A stretch of DNA of 64,000 bases from Ectothiorhodospira shaposhnikovii (lineage in GTDB: Bacteria > Pseudomonadota > Gammaproteobacteria > Ectothiorhodospirales > Ectothiorhodospiraceae). Location: the NCBI RefSeq assembly GCF_022227765.1, contig NZ_JAJMLZ010000003.1, positions 248,001-312,000 of the forward strand. Reading direction: 5' to 3'. This document shows, in pieces, positions 50,521 to 59,700 of this stretch. The position numbers and the translations under genes are program-made. The notes beneath the pieces are model-generated. The model was not told the DNA's origin. It did no database searches and saw nothing but the letters and a program-made list of their open reading frames with translations. Numbering within the stretch: the stretch's first letter is position 1; every line of letters begins with the position of its first letter.

Positions 50521-51504
50521 ATGAATGCCAGCAAGATAGTGGTGGCCCGTACCCCCGTGCTCTCACTCATCCTGGTTGGGCTGATGATCTACTCCCTCAC
50601 CGTGGCCATGGCGGATGAGGACCGCCCCATCGAACACATTCTTGAGCCACGGGCTATCACGGAGCAGATTCATTACTTTTACGGCTCCCTGGAAAACCGA
50701 ACCCAGGCCAACCAAGGCATGAATAATAATGTGGGTTTCGTGATCACCGACGAGGGGGTGGTACTGATCGATAGCGGTCCCAGTCGCCACGTGGCCCAGC
50801 GCATCGAGCAGGCCGTGGCTGGACTGACCGACCACCCCATTACCCATGTGATCAATCTGGGCAGTCAGGATCACCGCTGGCTGGGCAACGATCACTTCCT
50901 CTCCAGAGGGGCCGAGATCCTGGCACTGGAACGCACCGCCTCCACCCAGGCAGAGTTCGCCCGGCAGCACCTGGAGCGTCTGATGACCACCCTGGGCGCA
51001 GCCGCCATGGCAGGGACCGAGCCGCGTCCCGCTCCGGCGCCCATCCCCGCTGATGATCATGAATTCGAGCTGGGCGGGGTGCGCTTCAAGATGGTTTATG
51101 CCGGCGACGCCCACTTCCCTGGGGATATCCTCCTGCATCTGCCTGATCATGGCGTGGTTTTTGCTGGTGATGTGGTCTATACCGAGCGCATGCTGGGCAT
51201 TCATCCCTGGAGCAATCCGGTGGAACAGCTCAAGGCCTTCGAGACGATGGCTTCCTGGGAGCCGGCAGTGATCGTTCCCGGCCACGGTAAGGCCACCGAT
51301 CTGGCCACGGCGCAGCGGGATACCGGCGATTACCTGGCCATGCTGGTGCGCGAGGTCAAGGAAGGTCTGGTGCACTGGGAGACCCTGGACGAAGTGGTGA
51401 CACGCCTGGCGGACCTGCCGGAATTTCGGCACTTGCGCCATTACGACGATTGGCACCGGATGAACATCAATCGTACCTATCTGTTCATGGAGGTCGGTTT
51501 TTAA
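50521..51504 (+). CDS. Exported metallo-beta-lactamase-fold protein with degenerate metal site
   Basis: A 327-residue protein with an N-terminal hydrophobic signal (PVLSLILVGLMIYSLTVAMA). It resembles SoxH/quinoprotein-relay metallohydrolases: NNVGFVITDEGVVLIDSGPS, VIN-L-GSQDH-RWLGN, the GDAHFPGD segment, FAGDVVYTERMLGIHPW and VPGHGKATD. The normal NTHGHPDH motif is replaced by LGSQDH at residues 113-118: the first two histidines are Leu and Ser, while D117 and H118 remain. Two of the three zinc-1 ligands are therefore missing and a zinc-2-type site may persist. The ATG at 50521 has AGGAG upstream. It may be a binding protein, not a hydrolase. Confidence 0.75.
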   Translation: MNASKIVVARTPVLSLILVGLMIYSLTVAMADEDRPIEHILEPRAITEQIHYFYGSLENRTQANQGMNNNVGFVITDEGVVLIDSGPSRHVAQRIEQAVAGLTDHPITHVINLGSQDHRWLGNDHFLSRGAEILALERTASTQAEFARQHLERLMTTLGAAAMAGTEPRPAPAPIPADDHEFELGGVRFKMVYAGDAHFPGDILLHLPDHGVVFAGDVVYTERMLGIHPWSNPVEQLKAFETMASWEPAVIVPGHGKATDLATAQRDTGDYLAMLVREVKEGLVHWETLDEVVTRLADLPEFRHLRHYDDWHRMNINRTYLFMEVGF

Positions 51505-51515
51505 AGCCTCGGGCG

Positions 51516-51567
51516 TTTCATGCGATCTATACATTCGCTTGCCCGCATATATGAAATGGCGTATTCT
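51516..51567 (+). promoter_or_regulatory. Promoter and inverted repeat upstream of arsD
   Basis: TTGCCC (51539-51544) and TATTCT (51562-51567) are 17 bases apart. The arms TTTCATGCG (51516-51524) and CGCATATATGAAA (51544-51556) form an imperfect inverted repeat across the -35, a likely operator. ArsR is not encoded in the window. Confidence 0.5.
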
Positions 51568-51603
51568 CTGGCCGTGTTGTCATCCACGACGAGGGACTCA
51601 CCC

Positions 51604-51930
51604 ATGACCGAGATCACCGTATTCGATCCCCCCCAGTGCTGTGCCAGCGGCGTTTGCGGACCCAGCGTGGACCCAAAGCTCTCCAGACTGGCGGGCGACC
51701 TGGCCTGGCTGCGTCAGTCCGGGGTGACCGTGACTCGCTACAACCTGGCCCAGCAACCGGGGGCCTTCGTGGAGAACGCCGCCATCCAGGCCATTCTGGA
51801 GAAGGACGGCGAGGACGCCCTGCCGGTATTTCTGGTGGACGGAGAAGTGAAGAGTCAGGGCGTATACCCGGATCGGGAGCAACTGGCCCAATGGACCGGG
51901 CTGGAGACGGAATGCGGCAAGAGCGCATGA
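51604..51930 (+). CDS. arsD: ArsD arsenic metallochaperone
   Basis: A 108-residue thioredoxin-fold chaperone that carries As(III)/Sb(III) to ArsA. The trivalent arsenic site is Cys12, Cys13 and Cys18 in DPPQCCASGVCGPSVDP, all intact. The later segments LAWLRQSGVTVTRYNL and LPVFLVDGEV are family-typical. The ATG at 51604 starts MTEITVFD as in other ArsD proteins, while a frame extending to 51520 runs through the promoter. It overlaps arsA by four bases (ATGA), so chaperone and pump ATPase are coupled. Confidence 0.93.
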   Translation: MTEITVFDPPQCCASGVCGPSVDPKLSRLAGDLAWLRQSGVTVTRYNLAQQPGAFVENAAIQAILEKDGEDALPVFLVDGEVKSQGVYPDREQLAQWTGLETECGKSA

Positions 51931-53639
51931 ATTTCCTCCACCCCCCCACCCGACATCTCTTCTTCACCGGCAAGGGCGGCGTGGGCAAGACCTCACTGGC
52001 CTGTGCCAGTGCCCTGGCCCTGGCGGAACAGGGCAAAAAGGTCCTGCTCATCTCCACCGACCCGGCTTCCAACGTGGATGAAGTGCTGGAGACCCCACTC
52101 TCCGATTCACCGACCCCCATCCCGGCGGTTCCCGGCCTCCAGGCCCTGAACATCGATCCGGAAAAAGCCGCTGCCGCCTATCGCGAACGGGTGGTAGGCC
52201 CTTACCGGGGCAAGCTCCCGGAGGCGGTGGTGAACAGTATGGAGGAACAGCTCTCCGGTGCCTGTACCATGGAGATTGCCGCATTCGATGCCTTCGCCGC
52301 GCTATTGGGCGATGCCCAATCCACCCGGGACTTCGATCATCTGATCTTCGATACCGCGCCCACGGGGCATACCCTGCGCCTCCTGTCCTTGCCCAGTGCC
52401 TGGACGGGATATATCGAAACCAACACCTCCGGCACCTCCTGTCTGGGTCCCCTGGAGGGACTGACCAACCAGAAGGCGATCTATGCCCAGGCCGTGGATA
52501 GCCTGGGAGACGGCAAGCGCACCACACTCATTCTCGTGAGCCGCCCCGAAGCGGCGGCCCTTAAGGAAGCGGCCCGTTCCAGTGGAGAACTGCGGGAGTT
52601 GGGCGTGACCAACCAGCATCTGGTGGTGAATGGTCTGTTTCAGGCAGTGGATGCGGAAGATCCGGTGGCCCGGGCCCTGGAGGCACGGGGGCGCCGGGCT
52701 CTGACGCACATGCCTGCGTCGCTCCGGGATCTGCCTCGAAGCGAACGCCCGCTACGTGGACGCCCCCCCATGGGCCTGGAAGGCATGCGTATTCTTCTGG
52801 CGGAGGCGGAACCCCCGCTCGAAGCCACTGAATCGGTTCAGGCACCCGAAGGTGAGACCTTCGAGACCCTGGTGGAGTCCCTGGGTCGCCGCGGCCATGG
52901 CGCCATCATGACCATGGGCAAGGGCGGCGTGGGCAAGACCACCCTGGCGGCCCGTATCGCGGTGACCCTGGCCCGTCACGGCCACAAGGTCCACCTGACC
53001 ACCACGGACCCGGCAGCCCATGTGGAGGCTGCCGTGGGCGAGATCCCCGAAGGCATGACCATCGGGCGGGTGGACCCGGCCCTGGAGACCCGGCGTTATC
53101 GGGAAGAGGTCATGGCCTCCGCCGGCAAGGGTCTGGATGAGGAGGGGCGCCGGTTGCTGGAAGAGGACCTGCGTTCTCCCTGCACCGAGGAAATCGCCGT
53201 CTTCCAGGCTTTTGCCAGGACCGTCGATCAGGCCCGGGATCAGTTTGTGGTCCTGGACACGGCTCCCACCGGTCACACCATCCTGCTGCTGGATGCCGCG
53301 CAGGCCTACCACCGGGAGTTGGGGCGCCAGAGTCAGGGTGTGCCCGAAGCGGTGGAACAGTTGTTGCCCCGGTTGCGGGATCCAGCCTTTACCCATGTGG
53401 TGATCTGCGCCCTGCCCGAAGCCACTCCCGTGCATGAAGCGGCGGCCTTACAGGCCGATCTGCGTCGAGCCGGTATCGAACCCGCCGGCTGGATCGTCAA
53501 TCAGGCACTGAGCCCGTTGAAGGTGAGCGATCCCATCCTGCGAGCACGTCAGGCCGCCGAGGGTCGATGGCTCCGGGAAATCCTTGAGCAGCATCACCGA
53601 AGACTCGTCGTGGAACCCTGGAGCGAGATCCACGACTGA
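51927..53639 (+). CDS. arsA: ArsA arsenite efflux pump ATPase, duplicated
   Basis: A 570-residue two-domain ATPase that drives an ArsB/Acr3 membrane pump. Walker A occurs twice, GKGGVGKT at 15-22 and again in MGKGGVGKTTLAARIA in the second half. The DTAP signal-transduction motif appears twice (FDTAPTGHTLRLL and LDTAPTGHTILLL). Metal-site cysteines are seen in SGACTMEIAAF, SGTSCLGPLEG and SPCTEEIAVF, matching Cys113, Cys172 and Cys422 of the plasmid R773 enzyme. The ATG overlaps the arsD stop. No pump gene (arsB or acr3) lies in the window, so the partner must be elsewhere or lost. Confidence 0.94.
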   Translation: MNFLHPPTRHLFFTGKGGVGKTSLACASALALAEQGKKVLLISTDPASNVDEVLETPLSDSPTPIPAVPGLQALNIDPEKAAAAYRERVVGPYRGKLPEAVVNSMEEQLSGACTMEIAAFDAFAALLGDAQSTRDFDHLIFDTAPTGHTLRLLSLPSAWTGYIETNTSGTSCLGPLEGLTNQKAIYAQAVDSLGDGKRTTLILVSRPEAAALKEAARSSGELRELGVTNQHLVVNGLFQAVDAEDPVARALEARGRRALTHMPASLRDLPRSERPLRGRPPMGLEGMRILLAEAEPPLEATESVQAPEGETFETLVESLGRRGHGAIMTMGKGGVGKTTLAARIAVTLARHGHKVHLTTTDPAAHVEAAVGEIPEGMTIGRVDPALETRRYREEVMASAGKGLDEEGRRLLEEDLRSPCTEEIAVFQAFARTVDQARDQFVVLDTAPTGHTILLLDAAQAYHRELGRQSQGVPEAVEQLLPRLRDPAFTHVVICALPEATPVHEAAALQADLRRAGIEPAGWIVNQALSPLKVSDPILRARQAAEGRWLREILEQHHRRLVVEPWSEIHD

Positions 53640-53710
53640 TCATACAGAGATTTGAGCATCATTCGTCGAGGCGCCAACCCGGCTCCCGATCACTGAAGGG
53701 CCTGTCAACG

Positions 53711-54193
53711 ATGAACATCCTTTTCCTGTGCACCGGTAATTCCTGCCGCTCCATCCTCGCCGAGGCCACCTTCAATGCCCTGGCTCCACAGGGTTGGCGA
53801 GCCATGAGCGCCGGCAGCCAGCCCACCGGGACCGTGCATCCCCGTTCCCTGGCTTTGCTGGAGCGGGAGGGTATCCCGACCGAGGGGCTTCGCAGCAAGT
53901 CCTGGGAAGATCTGCCGGAAACGCCGGATGTGGTGATCACCGTCTGTGCCGGCGCGGCCGGAGAGACCTGCCCGGTATACCTGGGATCGGCCCTGCGTAC
54001 CCACTGGGGTGTGGACGATCCGGCCAAGGCCACCGGCACGGAGGAGGACATCAACGCCGCGTTCGAGCAGGCTTACCGCATCCTGAGGCATCGGATCAAG
54101 GCCTTTCTGGCCCTGAGCCAAGATAATCAGCTGGCAAGTGATCAAGAGGCCTTCAAGGCCGCGTTGGATCAGATAGGGCGGCAAAAACCCTGA
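53711..54193 (+). CDS. arsC: Arsenate reductase ArsC, low-molecular-weight phosphatase type
   Basis: A 160-residue cytosolic enzyme that reduces As(V) to As(III). The P-loop is FLCTGNSCRSILAE, with nucleophile Cys7 and Arg13. Cys79 and Cys87 in TVCAGAAGETCPVY fit the resolving pair of thioredoxin-linked ArsC. HWGVDDPAKATG carries the conserved general-acid Asp. The C-terminal extension (LALSQDNQLASDQEAFKAAL) is a helix beyond the usual end. It follows arsA by 71 bases. The gene ends where the remnant zone begins. Confidence 0.92.
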   Translation: MNILFLCTGNSCRSILAEATFNALAPQGWRAMSAGSQPTGTVHPRSLALLEREGIPTEGLRSKSWEDLPETPDVVITVCAGAAGETCPVYLGSALRTHWGVDDPAKATGTEEDINAAFEQAYRILRHRIKAFLALSQDNQLASDQEAFKAALDQIGRQKP

Positions 54194-54299
54194 ACACTCC
54201 GGGGGGAGTCCTGCCCCCAGATGACTTCGGGTACCTGCTGGTGGGTGAAGCTGGCCTTCCACGAAGGGGCCGACCTGATCGAACCGGCTTGAAAGCCGC

Positions 54300-54602
54300 T
54301 TCGAAACGCTCCCGGGCAAAGTGGTCCAGGGCCCGGACCGCCGCCAGATACTGGTCAAATCGGGACGATTGGAACTTGGGATCGGACTGGCGCAGGTCGT
54401 CGCCGTCGAAGCGTGTGTCGGGTCCCATGCGACCGCTGAGCAGGCCCCGGCAGAGTGCGCCATAAGCCAGGATCGTGATGCCGTTTTCCCGGCAGTAGGG
54501 CAGGACATCCGCTTCGATGCCCCGTTCGAAGAGGTTATAGGGTGGCTGGCAGGCGTGTAGGGGACCGATGTCGCGGAAGGTGTCCATCTGCGCGGGACTG
54601 AA
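54300..54602 (-). pseudogene. Aldo/keto reductase remnant
   Basis: An internal piece of about 100 codons of an aldo/keto reductase: FSPAQMDTFRDIGPLHACQP, then PYNLFERGIEADVLPYCREN, GITILAYGALCRGLLSGRM and FDQYLAAVRALDHFARERF. The normal N-terminal half (with the catalytic Tyr/Lys) and the C-terminal cofactor helix are absent. Upstream bases keep KLKSD-DEIQAL-like codons in another frame. The fragment lies on the opposite strand to the ars genes and is surrounded by other remnants. Confidence 0.7.
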
Positions 54603-54717
54603 CGCGCAGGGCCTGTATCTCGTCATCGGACTTGAGCTTGTCCCAGGAGACTTCATCAATGGCATGCATCCTGACCTGGCATCTGGTGAGCCGGATTTCC
54701 GGCCATGGAGATGCCCG

Positions 54718-55072
54718 CTACAGGGTGATGAGAATGCCGCCAGCGGCCAGGATGATCACCACTGCCCAGGCGGGCAGTTTCCAGACGCTGAGCAAGAGAA
54801 AGCCTGTGAGCGCCAGGGCAAACTCCTGGGGACCCAGGATGGCGCTGGTGAAGACCGGGTGATAAAGGGCAGCCCCCAGGATGCCGACGACAGCCGCATT
54901 GGCACCGCGCATCAGTCCCAGCGCGAAGCCCACCTGGCTGCTGGCCGGCCCCAAACTCAGTGCGAAAGTAGCTCAGGTGGGCGATGGGCCCACCAAAGGA
55001 AGTCAATCCCAGCAGCAGAAAGGCGCTGAAGACTTCTCTGACGCGACCGCCAGCACGTGGTGAATCAATCAT
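54718..55072 (-). pseudogene. chrA: Chromate transporter (ChrA) remnant with frameshift and internal deletion
   Basis: Two pieces in different frames. The N-terminal piece (from the ATG at 55072) reads VREVFSAFLLLGLTSFGGPI and AHLSYFRTEF, typical of the ChrA first helix. The C-terminal piece (54718-54954) reads GPASSQVGFALGLMRGANAA, then LYHPVFTSAILGPQEFALAL and LLSVWKLPAWAVVIILA. About 270 residues of the middle are missing compared with a 390-450 residue ChrA. Confidence 0.8.
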
Positions 55073-55161
55073 TGCTCGGACTCCTTGTCGCCCTGGGGGG
55101 AGCGCCAGTTTCGTCATTCATGGCTTCCCCACTGGCAGTCGCAGGATCCCATTGCCACACG

Positions 55162-55428
55162 TCACCTGGCGGTGGGCACTGGTGGCCGGGATCCCTGGCT
55201 CCAACGCACCGCAGTTGAATATGCAAGTAGTGGTTTTGTCGTCAGGCCGGGCTCGCTCCTCCAAGTGATGACTCGCCAGGTGATCGAGAAAATGTACTGC
55301 CTGAAGTCTCCGCCGCCGATGGAGTTCATGACCCAGTCGTCGCGGTGAGGTATTTCCTCGGCCATGGCGGGAGAGATCAGTGCGATGCACGCGGCCGAAG
55401 CCGCCAGAGTTGCAGTGAACGAGCGCAT
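55162..55428 (-). pseudogene. Exported protein fragment, unknown
   Basis: An 88-codon frame with a convincing signal peptide (MRSFTATLAASAACIALISPAMA) and about 25 plausible residues (EEIPHRDDWVMNSIGGGDFR). After these the sequence turns Arg/Trp/Ser-rich and non-protein-like, as if frame-shifted or clipped. No family was recognised. The 55429-55685 stretch downstream of it toward the RND genes shows an open minus-strand tail (GDGVQALKAFHHGEWEVFNT) that may be part of another lost gene. Confidence 0.4.
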
Positions 55429-55685
55429 AGAATCTCAATTTTTGGCAGAGTAAACAATGGGTTGCTTGCACCCTCCAGTATGATCTTTACACTCCCGAAG
55501 CTAGTAGACATGGATGTTTTGGTCAAGTCGTAGCAGATACGGATGTGTGTTGAAGACTTCCCACTCACCATGATGGAAGGCTTTCAGTGCCTGGACTCCA
55601 TCGCCGGTCCCCACCCCCCATTCAGGCTGCGTCGCGGCCCTGACTTCGGTACCATCGAAGAGACAGCCGACTCCCCGATGCCTCC

Positions 55686-56759
55686 ATGTCCCTCATGTCC
55701 CCTCGGCTTTGCAGCCGCTTGATCCTCCTCCTCCTCTCGGCTGCTGCCCTCTGGCTGACTGCCTGCGGCGAGACGAATCAAGGAAATAACGCCGAAGAGG
55801 CCGAACGTGGTGTCCCGGTAGCAGCCGCCGAGGTCCGGCCCCGGGATCTGTCGCGTAGCCTCACCCTTTCCGCCACCATTGAACCGCGGGTCGTCATCCG
55901 CCTGGCCAGCCGCACTCAGGGCACCATCGACCATGTGCATGTGGAGGCGGGTGACCGGGTGGAACGGGGTGATCTGCTGCTGGAACTGGACCTCTCCGAA
56001 CATCGGGCCGAGCTGGCCCGTGCCCGGGCCCAGGAAGAAGAGGCCCAGCTGGAATACAACCGCAGCCAGCAACTGCGTGGCGAGGGTGTGGTCAGTGATG
56101 CCGATTTCCAGCGGGCTCGGGTCGCCCTGCAGATCCATCGCAGCCAGCGTCAGCTCTGGGAGACCCGCATCGCCTACGGTCGGGTGATGGCCCCGCGGGG
56201 TGCCGTGATCACCGACCGCTTTGTGGAACCCGGTGAGACGGTGGAGGCCCAGGACACCCTGTTTGAGCTGGCGGCCTTGGATGAGTTGGTCATGCGCCCC
56301 GGCGTTTCCGAGAGGGACGTGGTGCACCTGGAAGTGGGTCAGAGCCTGCCCATCACCCTGGATGCCCTGCCCGATGAGACCCTGGAGGGGCGTATCCGGC
56401 GCATCTTCCCCATGGCCCAGCCCGGCAGCCGCCTGGTGACCGTGGAGGTGGCACTGCCCGCCGATGCCACCGGGCGGGGTGTGCGCCCCGGTTTTCTCGG
56501 GCGCATTGCCACCCGGGTGGATGCCCGCCCCGAGGCCCTGGCTGTCCCGGCTGCGGCCGTCGGCGAGGATGACGAGGGGCGCTATGTGTATCTGATTCGC
56601 GATGAGCGCCTGGAACGTCGCACCATCGACATCGGCGTGAGTCGGGGCCAGTGGACCGAGGTGCTGGAGGGCCTGGAGGATGGTGATGTGATCCTGGCCA
56701 CCAATCCCATCGACATGAGTGACGGCACCCGCGTGCGCATCGTCGGGTGGCGGGGATGA
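55686..56759 (+). CDS. RND efflux periplasmic adaptor (membrane fusion) lipoprotein
   Basis: A 357-residue HlyD/AcrA-type adaptor. The signal ends in a lipobox, LWLTACGE, so it is a lipoprotein. Barrel-sandwich half-motifs are ASRTQGTIDHVHVEAGDRVE and GAVITDRFVEPGETVEAQDT. Between them is a short alpha-hairpin (ELARARAQEEEAQLEYNRSQ). The C-terminal AVPAAAVGEDDEGRYVYLI and LEDGDVILATNP segments are usual. It links the inner-membrane pump (next gene, ATGA overlap) to an outer-membrane channel, which is not encoded nearby. The substrate is unknown. Confidence 0.9.
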   Translation: MSLMSPRLCSRLILLLLSAAALWLTACGETNQGNNAEEAERGVPVAAAEVRPRDLSRSLTLSATIEPRVVIRLASRTQGTIDHVHVEAGDRVERGDLLLELDLSEHRAELARARAQEEEAQLEYNRSQQLRGEGVVSDADFQRARVALQIHRSQRQLWETRIAYGRVMAPRGAVITDRFVEPGETVEAQDTLFELAALDELVMRPGVSERDVVHLEVGQSLPITLDALPDETLEGRIRRIFPMAQPGSRLVTVEVALPADATGRGVRPGFLGRIATRVDARPEALAVPAAAVGEDDEGRYVYLIRDERLERRTIDIGVSRGQWTEVLEGLEDGDVILATNPIDMSDGTRVRIVGWRG

Positions 56760-59700
56760 ATCTGTCCCATCTGTCCATCCGCCGGCCGGTCGGCACCCTG
56801 GCCCTGGCCTCGGTGGTGTTCGTGCTGGGCCTGTTCTTCGTGGACCGACTGCCCATCGACCTGTTGCCCAATATTGAATATCCCCATATCCGTGTGACGG
56901 TGAACCACCCGGGCGTGGCCCCGGAGGTGATGGAGGCGCAGGTTACCCGGGTGCTGGAGCGCAACCTGGCGGCCACCGAGAACCTCACCCGCATCTACAG
57001 CCGGGCCTCGGAGGGGCGCACCAACGTCAACCTGCTGTTCGAATACGGCACCAACCTGGACCTGGCCCTGCAGGACGCCTCCCGGTATCTGGAACTGGCC
57101 CGCACCCAGTTGCCACCGGATATCGAGCCCCCCCGACTGTACAAGTTCGACCCCTCTCAGGATCCGGTCTGGCAGGCGGGTTTCAGTTCCACGGTGCGCT
57201 CCGAGGTGGAGGTGCGCGACTGGGTGGAGCATCGCCTGGCGCCGCAGTTGCTGGCCATTCATGGCGTGTCCGGCGTCGAAGCCGCCGGGGGCATGGTGCG
57301 GGAGATGGAGGTGATTGTCGACCAGGTGCGATTGCGATCCTATGGCCTGACCATGAAGGATCTCATCGACACCCTGGAGGCGGAGAACGTGGATATCGCC
57401 GCCGGCTGGGTGACTGGCGAGCGCTTTGATGTGATGGCCAAGACGGATGGGCTGTTCACCTCGGTGGCGGACATCGAGAACGTCCTCATCGATCTGCCGG
57501 GGGATACCAGTCAGCGTATCCGCCTGTCGGATGTGGCCAGCGTGCGGGACGGGCATCGGGAGCAACGGCTGTTCGTGCGCCTCAATGGCACGCCGGCGGC
57601 GCAGATCTCCGTGTTCAAGCTGCCCGAGGCCAATACGGTGGAGGTGGTGGATCAGGTGCAGGCCACCCTGGCGCGCCTGGAACGGTCCGGTTACATCCCC
57701 GAGGACATCGCCTACCAGGCGACCACCGATCCGGCCTTCTTCATTCGCGGCGCCATCGGCAGTGTGGCCACGGCGGCCATCCTGGGCGGGGTGCTGGCCA
57801 TGCTCATGGTACTGCTGTTCCTGGGGAGCCTGCGCAAGGGGTTCGTGATCGGGTTGTCCATCCCCATCGCCATTATGGCGGCTTTTGCCCTGATGGGGGC
57901 CAGCGGCCTCACGCTCAACATCATCAGCCTGGGTGGGCTGGCCCTGGGGGTCGGCCTGCTGGTGGACAATGCCATCGTCATGCTGGAGAACATCTACCGG
58001 CATCGGGAGCAGTTGGGCAAGTCCTCCCGGGAATCGGCCCTGGATGGCTCCCGCGAGGTGGTCTCGGCCATGACTGCCTCCACCCTCACCAACCTGGCGG
58101 CGGTGCTCCCCTTCCTGCTCATCACGGGCATCGCGGCACTGATCTTCAGGGACCTGATCCTCACCATCGCCTTTGCCATCATCGCCACCCTGGCCGCCGC
58201 CCTGACCCTGGTGCCGATGCTGGCGGCCCTGCTGGGTGAGGTGCGATTCGCGAGCGGTCTGGAGCACAGCCGTCCACTGCGTGCCTTCAATCGAGGAATC
58301 GGCCACCTGCGGCGTGGCTATCGACGCCTCCTGCCCCGGGTATTGCGTTGGCGCTGGGCCGTGGTGGGGCTGGCCGGCGTGGCCCTGGTGGGGGCCTGGC
58401 TGGTTTCCACGCAGCTGGGAAATGAGTTTCTGCCCCAGGTGGATGACGGCAACGTGAGCGTGCGCATGGTGTTACCGCCGGGGACCCCGCCTCAGGAGAC
58501 CGATGCGGCGGTGCGCCAGATCGAGCAGCGTCTGCAGGGTCTGCCCCATGTGGAAACGGTGTTCAGCATGGTGGGGGGGCATCTGAGCGGGGGCATCATC
58601 AACGAGCGACCCGGCACCGCCAACCTGCGTGTGCAGCTCACGCCTGCCAGGGACCGCCCCGGTACGTCGGCGGGTGAGTGGGTGGCCGATGCCCAGCAGG
58701 CACTGGATGAGCTGGATCTGCCGGGGGCCCGCATCAGTGTGCGGCCCCCCTCGATTCCCGGGCTGCGATTCGGCACGGGTGACGCGGATCTGGAGGTGGG
58801 TATCGTCGGCGAGGATCTGGATCAGTTGCAGCGACTGGCGGGAGAGGTGAGCGCACGGCTGGAGGGAATCGCAGGTCTGGAAGGCGTGGAGGTGGGTCGC
58901 GAGGACCGCAGCCCGCTGCTGCGGATCATCGTCGATCGGGAGCGGGCGGCGGACCTGGGACTGCGTGTCTCGGAAGTCGGCGGGGCCATTCGCGACGCCG
59001 TGGACGGCGCCGTTCCCACGCGGTTTCTCACCCAGAATCAGGAGTACGATGTGCGCGTGCGCCTGCCCCGGGAGAGGGTGGCCGACACCGAGGCCCTGGG
59101 GGGCATGCTGCTGTTCCGCCAGGGGGGTGAACCGGTGCTCCTGCGCGATGTGGCCCGGTTTGAACTGGGCGAGGGGCCGGCCCATATCGAGCGGGAAAAC
59201 CAGAGCCGCATCGCCCGGGTGAACGGGGACATCAACACGGCGGTGGCGGACACCGGCACCATCATGGCGCAGGTGGAGGAACGCCTGGCGGATCTGGAAC
59301 TGCCGGATGATTACAGCCTGATCTTCTCGGGCCAGTGGGAGACCATCCAGGAAACCCAGCGGGAGTTGCTGACCGTGGTATTGCTGGCGGTCTTTCTGGT
59401 GTTCGTGGTGCTGGCGGTGCAGTACGAGCGCCTGAGCAATCCCCTGGTGATCCTGTCGGCGGCGCCCCTGTCGCTGGTGGGGGTGGTGAGCATATTGTGG
59501 CTCACGCAGACGCCCCTGTCGGCGCCGGTGATGATTGGTGTGGTGCTGCTGATCGGCATCGTGGTGAACAACGCCATCCTTTTGGTGGAGTACATCGAGA
59601 TCGGTCGACGGGTGCAGGGCCTGGGGTTGGCCCGTGCCGTGGTGCGCGCCGGCAGCGTCCGCCTGCGGCCCATCCTGATGACCACATCGACCACCGTGCT

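Noticed and set aside
51520-51603. Extended ArsD N-terminus
   Set aside because: It would read through the predicted -35, -10 and operator; the ATG at 51604 matches the family start.
55584-56327. Minus-strand 247-codon frame opposite the RND adaptor
   Set aside because: Antisense shadow; the plus-strand adaptor has lipobox and barrel-sandwich motifs.
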